Assembly (NCBI GenBank): GCA_028285755.1 | Contig: JANQOQ010000001.1 | Span: forward strand, 141,589-205,588 | DNA length: 64,000 nt | DNA from: Puniceicoccaceae bacterium | Lineage (GTDB): Bacteria > Verrucomicrobiota > Verrucomicrobiia > Opitutales > JAFGAQ01 | Direction of reading: 5' to 3' | In this document: positions 44,676 to 54,624 of the stretch, one piece after another | How positions within the stretch are numbered: the stretch's first letter is position 1 | Layout of the letters: each line of letters opens with the position of its first letter | The notes under the pieces: generated by a model | Told to the model about the DNA's origin: nothing | Seen by the model: only the letters and a program-made list of their open reading frames with translations | Database searches by the model: none | Program-made: the position numbers and the translations under genes

Positions 44676-45965
44676 ATGAAAGACGTCCACTTTAGCTTCT
44701 CAAAATCCCTGTCCCGTAGAACCTTTTTAAAAGGAGCAGGAGCCGCGATGGCGCTCCCCTGGCTCGAAGCGATGACCCCTGCGTTTGCCTATTCTGCCGC
44801 TTACCAACAACCCCGGAGATTCGTAGCAGTAACCCTCGCGCTGGGACTGCACGGCCCTAACCTGAATCCCGTGGAGAGTGGGCGTAATTATACTCCGTCA
44901 TTCTACCTTTCAGAGGTCGAGGATTTGCTCAATGACATGACTGTCGTCACCGGTTCTTCGCATCCCGGGGTGAGCGGGGGGCACCAGGCAGAAGGCAGTA
45001 TACTCACCGCTGCACCCTATTCCCGCAACTCCGCATTTAAGAATTCCATTTCTATCGACCAATACCTCGCTAAGCATCAAGGCCATCATACCCGATTTCC
45101 ATCCCTAGTATTGAATATCAACGGCACCACGAGCACCTCTTATACAGAGTCTGGAAGTATGATTCCTGCTGAGCAGTCGCCCTCTAAGGTGTTTAACAAA
45201 CTGTTCATTGCGGATACCGCTGAGGAAAAGGCCAGGCAAGTTGAGCGACTGAAGCAGGGTCGCAGTATCATGGATGTGGTTTCTGAAGATATTAAACGCG
45301 TGGAAAAGACGCTCAGCCACGGCGACCGTGAAAAGATGGATCAATACTTTACATCCGTGCGCAACTTTGAAAAGCGTCTCGGCGCTGCTCAGGAATGGGC
45401 GCTCAAACCCAAACCCAAAGTCAGCGCAAGTGCACCAGTCGATATCGAAAATAAAGATGCGATCACTGATCGCAAGGAGCTTATGCTCGATGTGATGTAT
45501 CTGGCTTTGCAGACTGACTCTACCCGATTCATCACTGTGCACCTGAACGGCGAAGGTGGAGCAGTGCCGCTGGAAGGTGTGGAAGACGGTTACCATAGTC
45601 TCAGCCATCATGGTCTGGATGATCACAAACTGGAGCAATTAACGACCGTAGAGTCTGAACTCGTCCGAAAGTGGGGAGATTTCCTGCGCGACCTGAAAGG
45701 TGCGGAAGAGCAAAGCGGCTCAATGCTCGACACAACGAGCGTGCTGATGACTTCCAATCTGGGCAATGCCAGCTCGCACGATAACCGCAATATGCCGGTA
45801 GTCCTTGCAGGGGGTGGCTATAATCACGGCCAGCATATCGCCTTTGATCAGAAGGATAACTATCCGCTGCCCAATCTTTTCCTCAGCATACTCCACCGTC
45901 ATGGTTTGCAGGATGAGCGCTTCGCAACCAGTACGGGTGAAATGGCGGGCCTGGAACTCGTCTAA
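44676..45965 (+). CDS. Tat-exported DUF1552 family protein
   Basis: A 429-residue protein with a twin-arginine signal (LSRRTFLKGAGAAMALPWLE). The body matches DUF1552, an alkaline-phosphatase-fold-like family found almost only in Planctomycetes, Verrucomicrobia and relatives. It is nearly always encoded next to a DUF1592-type cytochrome, as it is here (10-bp gap). Conserved stretches include SSHPGVSGGHQAEGSILTAA and DGYHSLSHHGLDD with its His pair. Function is unknown; a periplasmic oxidative or hydrolytic step on polymeric carbon has been suggested from context. Good confidence on family, none on substrate. Confidence 0.85.
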   Translation: MKDVHFSFSKSLSRRTFLKGAGAAMALPWLEAMTPAFAYSAAYQQPRRFVAVTLALGLHGPNLNPVESGRNYTPSFYLSEVEDLLNDMTVVTGSSHPGVSGGHQAEGSILTAAPYSRNSAFKNSISIDQYLAKHQGHHTRFPSLVLNINGTTSTSYTESGSMIPAEQSPSKVFNKLFIADTAEEKARQVERLKQGRSIMDVVSEDIKRVEKTLSHGDREKMDQYFTSVRNFEKRLGAAQEWALKPKPKVSASAPVDIENKDAITDRKELMLDVMYLALQTDSTRFITVHLNGEGGAVPLEGVEDGYHSLSHHGLDDHKLEQLTTVESELVRKWGDFLRDLKGAEEQSGSMLDTTSVLMTSNLGNASSHDNRNMPVVLAGGGYNHGQHIAFDQKDNYPLPNLFLSILHRHGLQDERFATSTGEMAGLELV

Positions 45966-45974
45966 ATCACGAAA

Positions 45975-48560
45975 ATGCGTTCCTTTCTATTAAGCCTTAT
46001 ACTGCTTGGCATCAGTCAGACAGGTCACGCACAGGCCATTGTCCCTATTGAGCTCCCGGAAAGCGTACAGGATTTTTTCTACCTGAACTGCTACGATTGC
46101 CATAACGAAGTGGACAAAGAAGGCGGGCTTGATCTGGAGTCCCTGAATTTCAATCCAGACGACCCTTCCAATATGAATCTCTGGGCCTTCGTGCATGACC
46201 GCATTAAGCACAAGGAAATGCCACCTAAGGAAGACTCACTGGTAGAACCGGAGGAGCGTGCAGCTTTCTTAACTGAGTTCGAATCCATTTTGCATAATGA
46301 GTCGCGTAAAAAGTTGGTTGCTGAAGGTCGTGTGAAAAAGAGAAGACTGAGTCGATTGGAATTTCAGAATACGATCATAGATCTCCTCGGCGTGGATATC
46401 CCCATTATGAATTTGCTACCCGAAGAGGGAACAACTGATGGCTTCAACAACATCGCTGAAGGTCAGCAAATCTCCTATCACTTGCTTCAAAAGTATCTGG
46501 AGGTAGTAGACCTCATGCTGGATGAAGCCTTTGATCGAGCACTGAACCCTCCGCTAAAACCAACGGAGCCACTCTCCAATGATCTGTTTCCGACGCAGAT
46601 CGTAACCCGCCCCTCCAGCATGTCCGTCTTTGAAGGGCGCAAGGTGTATGTGACCGCAGAAAAAAAGGCTTACCTATACACTGATGGAGAATATGTAGAA
46701 ATGATTCCTACCCCCACATTGCGGAATATTCGCCAGGAGAATGCCCGGATCGAAGCTGAGATAGCCTCGCAACCTTATTGGCGTATTTACAAACCCAACG
46801 AATTGGGAGTCGGGATCGAGCGTATCAATAACGAACGCCAGGGCATATTTTACAATGATCAGCTCCTGACTTTCCCAACCAACTACGGATTCTTCGGACG
46901 CATGCTGAAGACCACTATTCCCGAAACCGGCTGGTATCGCATAAAATTAGAGGCGATGGCCCATAATCCTCCCGAAGGGCGCAATGTGTGGGGGCGCATC
47001 CATACCGGCGTGCTCTTTGCAAAAGCTCCGGCAGTTTATTGGGTCGGTAAATTCGAAGCAACGCGAGAGCTCAAGGAATTTACTTTTGATGCTTGGATAC
47101 AGGAGGGGCACGCATTTGGCATTATGCCCATTGATAAAACGATTAAATGGGTAAATGCGCGTGAAATCCAGGATCAGGTCGTGCTCGAAAACGGATCGAC
47201 CGCCATTGCGATTGAACAGCTCGAAGTCCAACGCATATATCCCGGTCTGGAGCCTGATGCACTCAAGCAACGGTTGTTCGGTAGTATAAGCGTAAAAGGT
47301 AATGAATTGATAAGCAAAGAACCGGAAGCAGCACTGGAGACCCAATTAATCCAATTTGCATCGCGGGCATTCCGACGCCCGATCGACTCTTTGGATATCG
47401 CCCCCTATTTTGCTTTCGCAAAAGATGAGCTGCGCTCAACGGGTTCACTACTTAAGGCACTACGTGCCGGCTATCGGGCGATTTTGATCTCGCACCGTTT
47501 TCTATTCTTTCAAGAGGAGCCCGGCAGACTGGATGATTTCAGCATTGCATCACGTTTGAGCTATTTTCTCTGGAGCAGCCCGCCCGATGATATTCTCATC
47601 ACACTCGCAAAAAATGGCCAACTTTCTGATCCTGAAGCGATTGAGCAACAGGTAGAGCGTATGCTCAAGGATCCCAAGGCGGAGCAATTTATTAAGGACT
47701 TTGCGGATAGCTGGCTGGAGCTGAGGGATATCGACTTCACAACCCCAGATCCCAAGCTCTACCCCGAATTTGACGACATCCTCATGCGCTCCATGCTCGA
47801 TGAGACCTACGCCTTCCTCCAATACATACTCGAAGAGAATCTAAGTGTAACCAACATCGTTGATTCCGATTTCACCATACTCAATGAGCGCATCGCTCAT
47901 CACTATGGCATTGATTTTGGGCTGGGTACCGGCCTTAAGAAAGTGACGCTCGATGAAGCAGATCACCGGGGTGGAGTCATCACACAGGCCAGCGTCCTCA
48001 AAGTAACAGCGAATGGCACGACAACCTCACCGATCATTCGCGGGGTTTGGCTGCTTGAACGTATTCTGGGCAAGCACATCCCACCCCCGCCCGATCAGGT
48101 CCCCGCTGTGGAACCGGATATACGGGGTGCGACGAACATTCGTGATCAGCTCGATAAGCACCGCTCTACGCCCTCGTGCATGGCATGCCACCAAGTGATC
48201 GATCCGCCAGGATTTGCGCTCGAAAACTATGACGTAATCGGTGGATGGCGGGATCATTACCGTGCAATCGGAGCGGGGCGAAGCTGGACGGATGGCCCAG
48301 CAGTTGACCCCAGCTATGAGTTGCCCGATGGACGTACGTTTCAGGATATTCGTGAATTTAAGAGTATACTGCTCGAAGACCCGGACCAGATAGCACGCAA
48401 CTTAATCAATCAGGTGCTCACCTATGCCACCGGAGCCGAAATCCAATTCGCCGATCGTCGTGAGATCGAAGATATCATACAAGATCTAAAAGGCGAAGGC
48501 TACGGCTTCCGCTCCCTGATCCATGCAGTTACGCAAAGCGAGATTTTCCTCTCGAAGTGA
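45975..48560 (+). CDS. DUF1587/1595/1592/1588/1585 cytochrome-type protein
   Basis: An 861-residue exported protein with a signal peptide (residues 1-19). The N-terminal planctomycete-type cytochrome c segment has a heme motif C-Y-D-C-H (about residue 38) and distal KHKEMPPKE. It is followed by DUF1587 (RLSRLEFQNTIIDLLGVD), a carbohydrate-binding-like insert (about 240-420), DUF1595, DUF1592 (SRLSYFLWSSPPDD), DUF1588 (a second C-M-A-C-H heme motif near residue 737) and DUF1585 at the end. It is paired with the DUF1552 gene. Two heme motifs imply electron transfer in the periplasm. Natural substrate unknown. Confidence 0.88.
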   Translation: MRSFLLSLILLGISQTGHAQAIVPIELPESVQDFFYLNCYDCHNEVDKEGGLDLESLNFNPDDPSNMNLWAFVHDRIKHKEMPPKEDSLVEPEERAAFLTEFESILHNESRKKLVAEGRVKKRRLSRLEFQNTIIDLLGVDIPIMNLLPEEGTTDGFNNIAEGQQISYHLLQKYLEVVDLMLDEAFDRALNPPLKPTEPLSNDLFPTQIVTRPSSMSVFEGRKVYVTAEKKAYLYTDGEYVEMIPTPTLRNIRQENARIEAEIASQPYWRIYKPNELGVGIERINNERQGIFYNDQLLTFPTNYGFFGRMLKTTIPETGWYRIKLEAMAHNPPEGRNVWGRIHTGVLFAKAPAVYWVGKFEATRELKEFTFDAWIQEGHAFGIMPIDKTIKWVNAREIQDQVVLENGSTAIAIEQLEVQRIYPGLEPDALKQRLFGSISVKGNELISKEPEAALETQLIQFASRAFRRPIDSLDIAPYFAFAKDELRSTGSLLKALRAGYRAILISHRFLFFQEEPGRLDDFSIASRLSYFLWSSPPDDILITLAKNGQLSDPEAIEQQVERMLKDPKAEQFIKDFADSWLELRDIDFTTPDPKLYPEFDDILMRSMLDETYAFLQYILEENLSVTNIVDSDFTILNERIAHHYGIDFGLGTGLKKVTLDEADHRGGVITQASVLKVTANGTTTSPIIRGVWLLERILGKHIPPPPDQVPAVEPDIRGATNIRDQLDKHRSTPSCMACHQVIDPPGFALENYDVIGGWRDHYRAIGAGRSWTDGPAVDPSYELPDGRTFQDIREFKSILLEDPDQIARNLINQVLTYATGAEIQFADRREIEDIIQDLKGEGYGFRSLIHAVTQSEIFLSK

Positions 48561-50168
48561 TTAAGGGATCGTCTGATTGATGAGGTAAATGAGGGAAGGC
48601 CCCTTCTCTACCCATTGTTCATAAAGGTCATCATGCTCTCCACGCATACCAATGGGCGCGTAACCGGCGCCGATAATGATGTCCTTATCCCCGTCATCGT
48701 CCAAATCTCCAGAGTCCATCGTCATCAAACGCCCAAAGTAAGTGGCCGGGTGGGTCGTGGGTAAAAAACTGAATGGCGCATCTTGTTTCAGCAGTACGAA
48801 GTTCTCCGGCTTGTCTCGCTTTGAAAAATCTGGATGGAACGCAATGGCTGCAATATCGAGATCGCCATCGAGATCAAAGTCCTCCACCTCAGCGCCAAAA
48901 CCGCCATAGAATGGGTAAAAGTAAGCTTCCTCGAATTCCAGATCACCGAGGTTGTTGTAGATACGAATGCCATGGCTGTGCTTCAAGGTGTTGTAGGGGT
49001 CCGAATCTCCGTTATCGCCGTTGATAGTCAGAATGTCCACCTGCCCGTCCGCATCAAAATCCCTAAGCACCATACCCGTATACCCAAAGGATGACGGTGC
49101 TTTGAAAATAAACTTCCGCTTGAACTTACGGTCTCCCTGATTGATGTAAATACTCAGGGACTCCAGGGCATGGCTCATCAGAGCCGCAATATCCGGCAAT
49201 CCGTCTCCGTTAAAGTCATGCACCGTTGCGCGAATGCCCCCGGGCTCATAATTCAGATACTGAGGTTCCTGGTTAAAATTTTCACCCTCAATCCCCCAAT
49301 AAACACGGAGACTACCCGTGTAATCTCCAAAATTGGCGATCACAGCATCCACATTACCATCCATGTCAATATCCTGCAGATCAAACCCGGCAGGACGCTG
49401 CAAATCCTCGATCATCACATCGAGGCTTATAAAAAGATCCCCGACTACGCGCACCCTTTGCAAATCACCCGTTCCTACACCGATGTTGGATGCGAAGAGA
49501 TCCCCAATGTTGAGCAGGTAGAATTCACGATCAGCCGAAATCGCATCAACGAGCGAAACCCCACGTGAAGGATGAGTCTCGATGTAGTTACCCTCGTTAT
49601 CGAGCACCGACAAAGTTGAACGAATGCCATCGTGCACGAGCGTGAGGTCTTTTTGCTCATCAATGTAAACCATCGTGGTGAGCGCCGGAGCAATATTATA
49701 GCGGTTTTCTCGCTCAATAAAGAGTTCTGTATCTTCAATGATTTCGGGTTTAGTCTGCTGAGGCAGTGCAATTTCAGGCGCATTCTCCAAGTACCAGTCC
49801 TGGAGCACTTTCCATTGTTCAGGCCGCAACAATGGTTGTCGGGGTATGAGTTTAGCTGTATCTAAAAATTCTTCACGTAAGTTAATAGAGTCTTTCGCCC
49901 AGGGTTCCGCATCCTCCATCAGCGATTTATCTCGAATACCCATAAAAATTCCCATGTAAGTCAGCGCAAACCGCCAGCTTTTCTTTGTCAGCACATCCGG
50001 CTCCGGAAAAACATGACAGGCCACGCAATACTGCTTTGCCAGGCGTTGACCCTCATGCTCAACGTCCGGCGTTTGGGCGACTACAACAGACGCTATGAGT
50101 AAATAGGCCGTTAAGTAACAAAATATTTTCACACTACCGCTAATTTTGATACCAGGTAAATTGTTCAT
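48561..50168 (-). CDS. FG-GAP/VCBS repeat protein with cytochrome c motif
   Basis: A 535-residue exported protein. After a signal peptide comes a short heme-binding segment with C-V-A-C-H (about residues 48-52). A beta-propeller then follows, built of FG-GAP/VCBS repeats with calcium loops of the type DxDxDG (DFNGDGLPD, DFDADGQVD, DFDLDGDLD, DLDDDGDKD). The start is uncertain. ATG 50168 overlaps the upstream gene by 29 bp, while GTG 50132 gives a compact signal peptide (KIFCYLTAYLLIASVV) and no overlap. It converges, back to back, with the DUF1592 gene. It probably passes electrons or binds extracellular material; function unknown. Confidence 0.82.
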   Translation of the reverse strand: MNNLPGIKISGSVKIFCYLTAYLLIASVVVAQTPDVEHEGQRLAKQYCVACHVFPEPDVLTKKSWRFALTYMGIFMGIRDKSLMEDAEPWAKDSINLREEFLDTAKLIPRQPLLRPEQWKVLQDWYLENAPEIALPQQTKPEIIEDTELFIERENRYNIAPALTTMVYIDEQKDLTLVHDGIRSTLSVLDNEGNYIETHPSRGVSLVDAISADREFYLLNIGDLFASNIGVGTGDLQRVRVVGDLFISLDVMIEDLQRPAGFDLQDIDMDGNVDAVIANFGDYTGSLRVYWGIEGENFNQEPQYLNYEPGGIRATVHDFNGDGLPDIAALMSHALESLSIYINQGDRKFKRKFIFKAPSSFGYTGMVLRDFDADGQVDILTINGDNGDSDPYNTLKHSHGIRIYNNLGDLEFEEAYFYPFYGGFGAEVEDFDLDGDLDIAAIAFHPDFSKRDKPENFVLLKQDAPFSFLPTTHPATYFGRLMTMDSGDLDDDGDKDIIIGAGYAPIGMRGEHDDLYEQWVEKGPSLIYLINQTIP

Positions 50169-52350
50169 TGCCAGGTATCTTCAGATCATCATCACGTAGC
50201 ATATGCCATCGAGTAGGGTCATACTGCACTAAATGGCCAACGTAATGCCCTATGATAAATACCATCGGGCTCATATTCGCAAAAAGGATATTCTCACTGT
50301 TCTGAATATCCAGGAGTGCCATCCCGGGCATGGGCAGGATTAAACCACTGAGCCCATAGGTCGCAATATTCCTTGAGTCACTGATTTTGATAAGCGTTAT
50401 ATCTCCTTCAGACTTCATCGAGTATATTTCAATATTCTCACTATCCTGAATTTCGATCATCGCATTGCCACGGGCAAACTGAGGCTGCAAATGATAAAAC
50501 CTGAGTGGATTCCGAGTCCCCTTTATGAGCATATTACGGAAATTAGGTCCCTGGGCCCAACCCCCCAAAAAAAGATGATTATACCAGCGACCGCCACCAT
50601 TACCCGTCACTAAATACATGGGGATGCTCATCGCAGCTGCGAAAGGGTGAAAAAAATCCCGGTCAGCATAGACATTACGTACAATCGAGTTTTCACCCGA
50701 CTGCCATTTGACTGCATATACGCAGGGGTTTTTAACCGGGATACGTAGCCTCAACATCTCAAGCCGGGGCGCATAATTTTTTCCATCTGCAGAGATGATC
50801 AAAGGTTGAGGATCGTTGGGGTCCGAATAGGCGGACGCTTCGTTATCTGCCGTAATGATCGAATGCAACTGAGAGATGCCAAACAGCTGAGTATCCGGCC
50901 TTAATCGAAGAGGCTCGGAAATCTTGTAGGTTCCCGGTGGCAGAAAAACGAGATCACTTGTATCAATCGCTTTTTGTATCGCAGGATAATCATCGGCTTT
51001 ACCATCTCCTTTTGCATAATAAGGAGAAGTGGTCACAATAGCCACGCCGGGTGATTTGCAGGAAAGATATGCCGGAATCTTGTGCGATTCGAATAAATCT
51101 CCAATACCTGGCCTATCAACGATGTTTACCTCATGGATCAAACCGATCTCTTCCTTTTCTCTCCACACAGTGTCTTGCCACTCATGCCCCCCGGCGTCTT
51201 CAGTGTATTCAAACTCCGTTCCACTCGCGAAATTCTCTATATGTAACCATTTCCCCGGTGCTCCTTCAATTCCGGGTTCACCCTTAAGCTTCAGAACAGT
51301 TTTCGCGTTGAAAATATAGGTATTGCGGATCACCGCAGCCCGATGACTGACTAGCGCGGTATGGGGTTCATCCAGTTCAATGACCGAATCAATGATATTG
51401 TACATACCCTCGAAGAAAATGCTATCCGTAGTTCCAAGAATTCCCTTCCCGCGTATAAGTGCTCCCACTAAGGTCAATGGCCCCCGATGATGCCCATAGA
51501 TAGATGCCTCTCGCTGGTCGATGAGTTCTATATCATTGAGGAGGGGTGAAGGTTGGGTACCATCTAAAAAAACACCGTATTTACCCCCCTTCACTTTGAG
51601 CCCATGCATCGATCCACCCGAGCCCGGGGCGTTGTAAAAGCCCGCAAAAGCATGAGTTGCATCCACCGAAACATCTTCCACAGTCGACCCTTCTGCACCC
51701 CGATGGCGAACTCCTGCCGCTCCCGGGTTATCCCCAAGTACGATATCCAGAGATATTATCTTTTGGTTAAAATTGATATTCGACTGGCTGTTATTGGGAT
51801 CTTCCTTGGGAGGAAGAGATTGCATTGCGCGTGCCCAAAAATATAAAACCGGCTTCGGATTATCCTCATCATCAAATCCATCCGCGTGATCTGCTAGAAT
51901 TAGACGTGCCCGGCCAACTCCCCGAGTATCTCCCATGAGCAGAGTTGGGTATTCAAATGAGGCCTCAGCCTCGAACGGGTTGGCATCTCCATAATGCCAT
52001 TCATCCCATTGTACGACTCCTACAATACCTTCCAATGTATCCGATACGAGGTAATCACCGGCAGGCAGGTAACAGACCACCTGAGAATCCCGTGCATCAA
52101 ACATCGCCTGTTGAAGGATACGGGTGACATCCTCTTTTCCCGTATTATCCGCAGAGTATGGAGGGAGTGTGACGTCCAAATACCCCAGATCAATCAGCTC
52201 TGGCGCACTGTAAGATCCACGAATCTCTGCAGCTCTTTCGGTTACTTCTGATACCGAGCGTATCGGAATCTCCTCCCTAAATAGAGCGTAGGAGTTGTAA
52301 ACCAAGTAAAAAAGTGCAAGTGCGATTAATATGGGGTGATAAAAGCGCAT
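50140..52350 (-). CDS. Double pectate-lyase-3-type beta-helix protein
   Basis: A 736-residue exported protein starting at ATG 52350 with a signal or anchor segment (FYHPILIALALFYLVYNSYA). Two right-handed parallel beta-helix units each begin with a pectate_lyase_3 motif: CYLPAGDYLVSDTL near residue 105 and VFLPPGTYKISEPL near residue 480. Two such units in tandem recall the GH55 glucanase architecture, but no catalytic residue could be assigned. The frame extends to a TTG at 52386, which is unlikely as a start. It is followed closely by the FG-GAP protein gene, so the two may be co-expressed. Confidence 0.72.
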   Translation of the reverse strand: MRFYHPILIALALFYLVYNSYALFREEIPIRSVSEVTERAAEIRGSYSAPELIDLGYLDVTLPPYSADNTGKEDVTRILQQAMFDARDSQVVCYLPAGDYLVSDTLEGIVGVVQWDEWHYGDANPFEAEASFEYPTLLMGDTRGVGRARLILADHADGFDDEDNPKPVLYFWARAMQSLPPKEDPNNSQSNINFNQKIISLDIVLGDNPGAAGVRHRGAEGSTVEDVSVDATHAFAGFYNAPGSGGSMHGLKVKGGKYGVFLDGTQPSPLLNDIELIDQREASIYGHHRGPLTLVGALIRGKGILGTTDSIFFEGMYNIIDSVIELDEPHTALVSHRAAVIRNTYIFNAKTVLKLKGEPGIEGAPGKWLHIENFASGTEFEYTEDAGGHEWQDTVWREKEEIGLIHEVNIVDRPGIGDLFESHKIPAYLSCKSPGVAIVTTSPYYAKGDGKADDYPAIQKAIDTSDLVFLPPGTYKISEPLRLRPDTQLFGISQLHSIITADNEASAYSDPNDPQPLIISADGKNYAPRLEMLRLRIPVKNPCVYAVKWQSGENSIVRNVYADRDFFHPFAAAMSIPMYLVTGNGGGRWYNHLFLGGWAQGPNFRNMLIKGTRNPLRFYHLQPQFARGNAMIEIQDSENIEIYSMKSEGDITLIKISDSRNIATYGLSGLILPMPGMALLDIQNSENILFANMSPMVFIIGHYVGHLVQYDPTRWHMLRDDDLKIPGNEQFTWYQN

Positions 52351-52424
52351 ATTATGAGAGTAGCGACGCTCCCATTCATCCGTCAAATGCTATCACTCCC
52401 CCGAAAGTGCAAACCCATATACAT

Positions 52425-53006
52425 TTATTGAAGCTCGAACATTACTTCATTCCACCGCATAAACCAGGGAACATAAGGTGGACTGTAAAAGGCATACTCG
52501 GGACGATCAATGAAGGCGATTTTGTTGTCTTTCAGATAATTGCGCAGCTGATCCGCATTTTGCAGCATGATCTCGTTGTTACGACCGCCGCGAAATCCCA
52601 ATACCGCCATCCGTCTTTCCTCAACGGCGCGTATCACCACATTTTCATTGGCAGGGCGTGGAGTGTCCACGTATTCCATATTATTTGGCATGTAGAACGC
52701 AATGGTCCATAGGTCCTCGGACTGTGCGGTTTCATCCGACTGCACCTGACTTACCGGAGCCGTCATAGGAATTTTCTGAGATTCCTCGTTACCCCCATCA
52801 ATGTAACGAAAGAGCGTCATAAACGCCCGGCCGGGTGCGTTTTCCCGATTTCCAGGCACGGTTACCTCAGCAACGACCGTCTCTGCATAGTCCCGGATCT
52901 CGATCCCGTCATTCTCCTGAACTAAGGTGTATTCTATCCTTTCGGCAGCCATGGCAACAGATGAACTCAGCAACAAGATTGATAATAAGTGGATTCTGAA
53001 ATTCAT
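52425..53006 (-). CDS. SOUL heme-binding family protein, exported
   Basis: A 193-residue protein with a signal peptide (residues 1-20, ending AMAA). It covers the full SOUL/HBP domain: IRDYAETVVAEVTV, the IPMTAPV motif at about residue 77, and a C-terminal PFMRW-like segment (YVPWFMRWNEV). SOUL proteins bind heme or tetrapyrroles non-covalently. A periplasmic location next to c-type cytochrome genes may be meaningful, but spacing and strand do not prove co-expression. Confidence 0.85.
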   Translation of the reverse strand: MNFRIHLLSILLLSSSVAMAAERIEYTLVQENDGIEIRDYAETVVAEVTVPGNRENAPGRAFMTLFRYIDGGNEESQKIPMTAPVSQVQSDETAQSEDLWTIAFYMPNNMEYVDTPRPANENVVIRAVEERRMAVLGFRGGRNNEIMLQNADQLRNYLKDNKIAFIDRPEYAFYSPPYVPWFMRWNEVMFELQ

Positions 53007-53094
53007 GGTTTAGTCACATATTCGTTTACCCTATTAAACGTGGGAAAACGCCTAACCTTACCAAGGGAATGACTTGTTGATCGAACTTGCCAGA

Positions 53095-54552
53095 CTACCG
53101 TCGTCGCACGACGACTGCCCAAGGAGCTTCAGTCGGGGCCGTTACACTGCCGGGTAGCTCGGTCATCACAATCTCACCCCAGGTTGCTGTGGAGATATCC
53201 AGCCAATGCACGGAGTAGGTGCCGGGCTTCATATCGAGGGATACCTCGCCACCTTCCGGGAAATAGAGAAGTGCCTCATTCGCGTCCGGGTTTGCTAAGC
53301 AATAGGCTTCGTCCTCTTCGCGATCTGTCAGAAGCGTATTGGCGGGAGCCATCTCATAAAGCATCACACTATCGGTCAGCATGCGTGCACTACGGATATG
53401 GGCCTGCGCCATGGAGTCAAAACCGATGCCAGCAGTAGGCCGATGAAAGCGCACAGATGCGTGCCCGGAGAATATATTACGCCAGAAACGGTCCCGACCA
53501 TCTTTTCGCGTTCCCGCCCAGACCTGATTCAGATCACCCCCATAAACCTTCACATTGGTGATGGGCATATACTGGCCTCGCTTCTCTACCGCTTTGCGCA
53601 CCCACAGGGTTGCATCGTAATGCACCTGTCCGCTTTGCGCATTAGTATTGGAAACATCTAGAAATGAGTAGAGATCGGGTCGACTGAGCGAATACTTAAA
53701 TTTGGAATCATCGTGCAGGTCGGGGTTAGTATGCTCCGCAAACCATCCGCCGAGGTCCGGGTGTTGCTTCACCAGACCATCTACCTCACCATTCGTGGGG
53801 TCCCAATAATCCCACATTTCAGTAACATAAATATGCTTATTTGACTTCTCAGCGGCACTGCGCAGATACTTTGCCCAATACTCCGCCCAGGCATGGTGGG
53901 CCAGAGTCTCGTTATCAATACAATAGAGGATGTGATCATATTTGAAAGATATCGAGAGCAACTTATCGACGAACGCTTTCTGAATCCCGAGCAAATAGCC
54001 ATTATCCTCCAGCGCAGGCACTGATTTAAAAAACGGGTTATTGGTTGTCTGCGCTGGATAATCAATCAATTCCGGCAAGCCTGACAGCTCAGCAGTGTAG
54101 GTATTGTTCAGAGCGGGATTAAATGGATTGCTTGCCCACCCATAGTCGCCCCAGTAAAAATCGTAAGTGGCCCAAATTTCCACCTGAGGGATGATACCCA
54201 GCCTGGCCGTGATCTCGAAAAACTGCTCCAACTTGGCCCAAAACTCAGGATTAAACGACTCCAGATCATAGAGTCCCTCGGCATTTTTACTGTAGGGTTT
54301 CACATCCCCCTCGTCACGACTACTGAGTGTGCTGCGCACATAGTTCCCCCCAGCTGCTTTCAACGCGTAAAGATGCTCCTCGAGATGCTCGGTTTGGAAG
54401 AGGTTATCATTCACGGTGCCGCCAATCAGGAGGGTTGTCTCTCCATCGATCGCCCAGTAAAACGGGTTATGCTTGGACACATGGATCTCCGTAGCGAACA
54501 GCCTGAATGCTAGGATTACCGAAAATGCGTAGAATAGAATTGAAGATTTCAT
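53095..54552 (-). CDS. Exported TIM-barrel glycoside hydrolase-like protein (DUF4038-like)
   Basis: A 485-residue protein with a signal peptide (residues 1-20, ending LFATE). The (beta/alpha)8 barrel resembles GH5/DUF4038-type enzymes: a start NPFYWAIDGETTLLIGGT, a candidate acid/base Glu at ILYCIDNETLAHHA (about residue 215), and a later acidic strand VTEMWDYWDP. The C-terminal beta domain (SLDMKPGTYSVHWLDISTATW) resembles the domain often labelled 'putative collagen-binding' and found after DUF4038. Substrate unknown; likely a plant or algal glycan or glycoside. Confidence 0.7.
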   Translation of the reverse strand: MKSSILFYAFSVILAFRLFATEIHVSKHNPFYWAIDGETTLLIGGTVNDNLFQTEHLEEHLYALKAAGGNYVRSTLSSRDEGDVKPYSKNAEGLYDLESFNPEFWAKLEQFFEITARLGIIPQVEIWATYDFYWGDYGWASNPFNPALNNTYTAELSGLPELIDYPAQTTNNPFFKSVPALEDNGYLLGIQKAFVDKLLSISFKYDHILYCIDNETLAHHAWAEYWAKYLRSAAEKSNKHIYVTEMWDYWDPTNGEVDGLVKQHPDLGGWFAEHTNPDLHDDSKFKYSLSRPDLYSFLDVSNTNAQSGQVHYDATLWVRKAVEKRGQYMPITNVKVYGGDLNQVWAGTRKDGRDRFWRNIFSGHASVRFHRPTAGIGFDSMAQAHIRSARMLTDSVMLYEMAPANTLLTDREEDEAYCLANPDANEALLYFPEGGEVSLDMKPGTYSVHWLDISTATWGEIVMTELPGSVTAPTEAPWAVVVRRR

Positions 54553-54624
54553 AGGTTTATCAATGGATGGGGATTTGAAAACTTAGTAGTGCGCATATTC
54601 AGCCTATAAGTCAATTTGAAGGAC

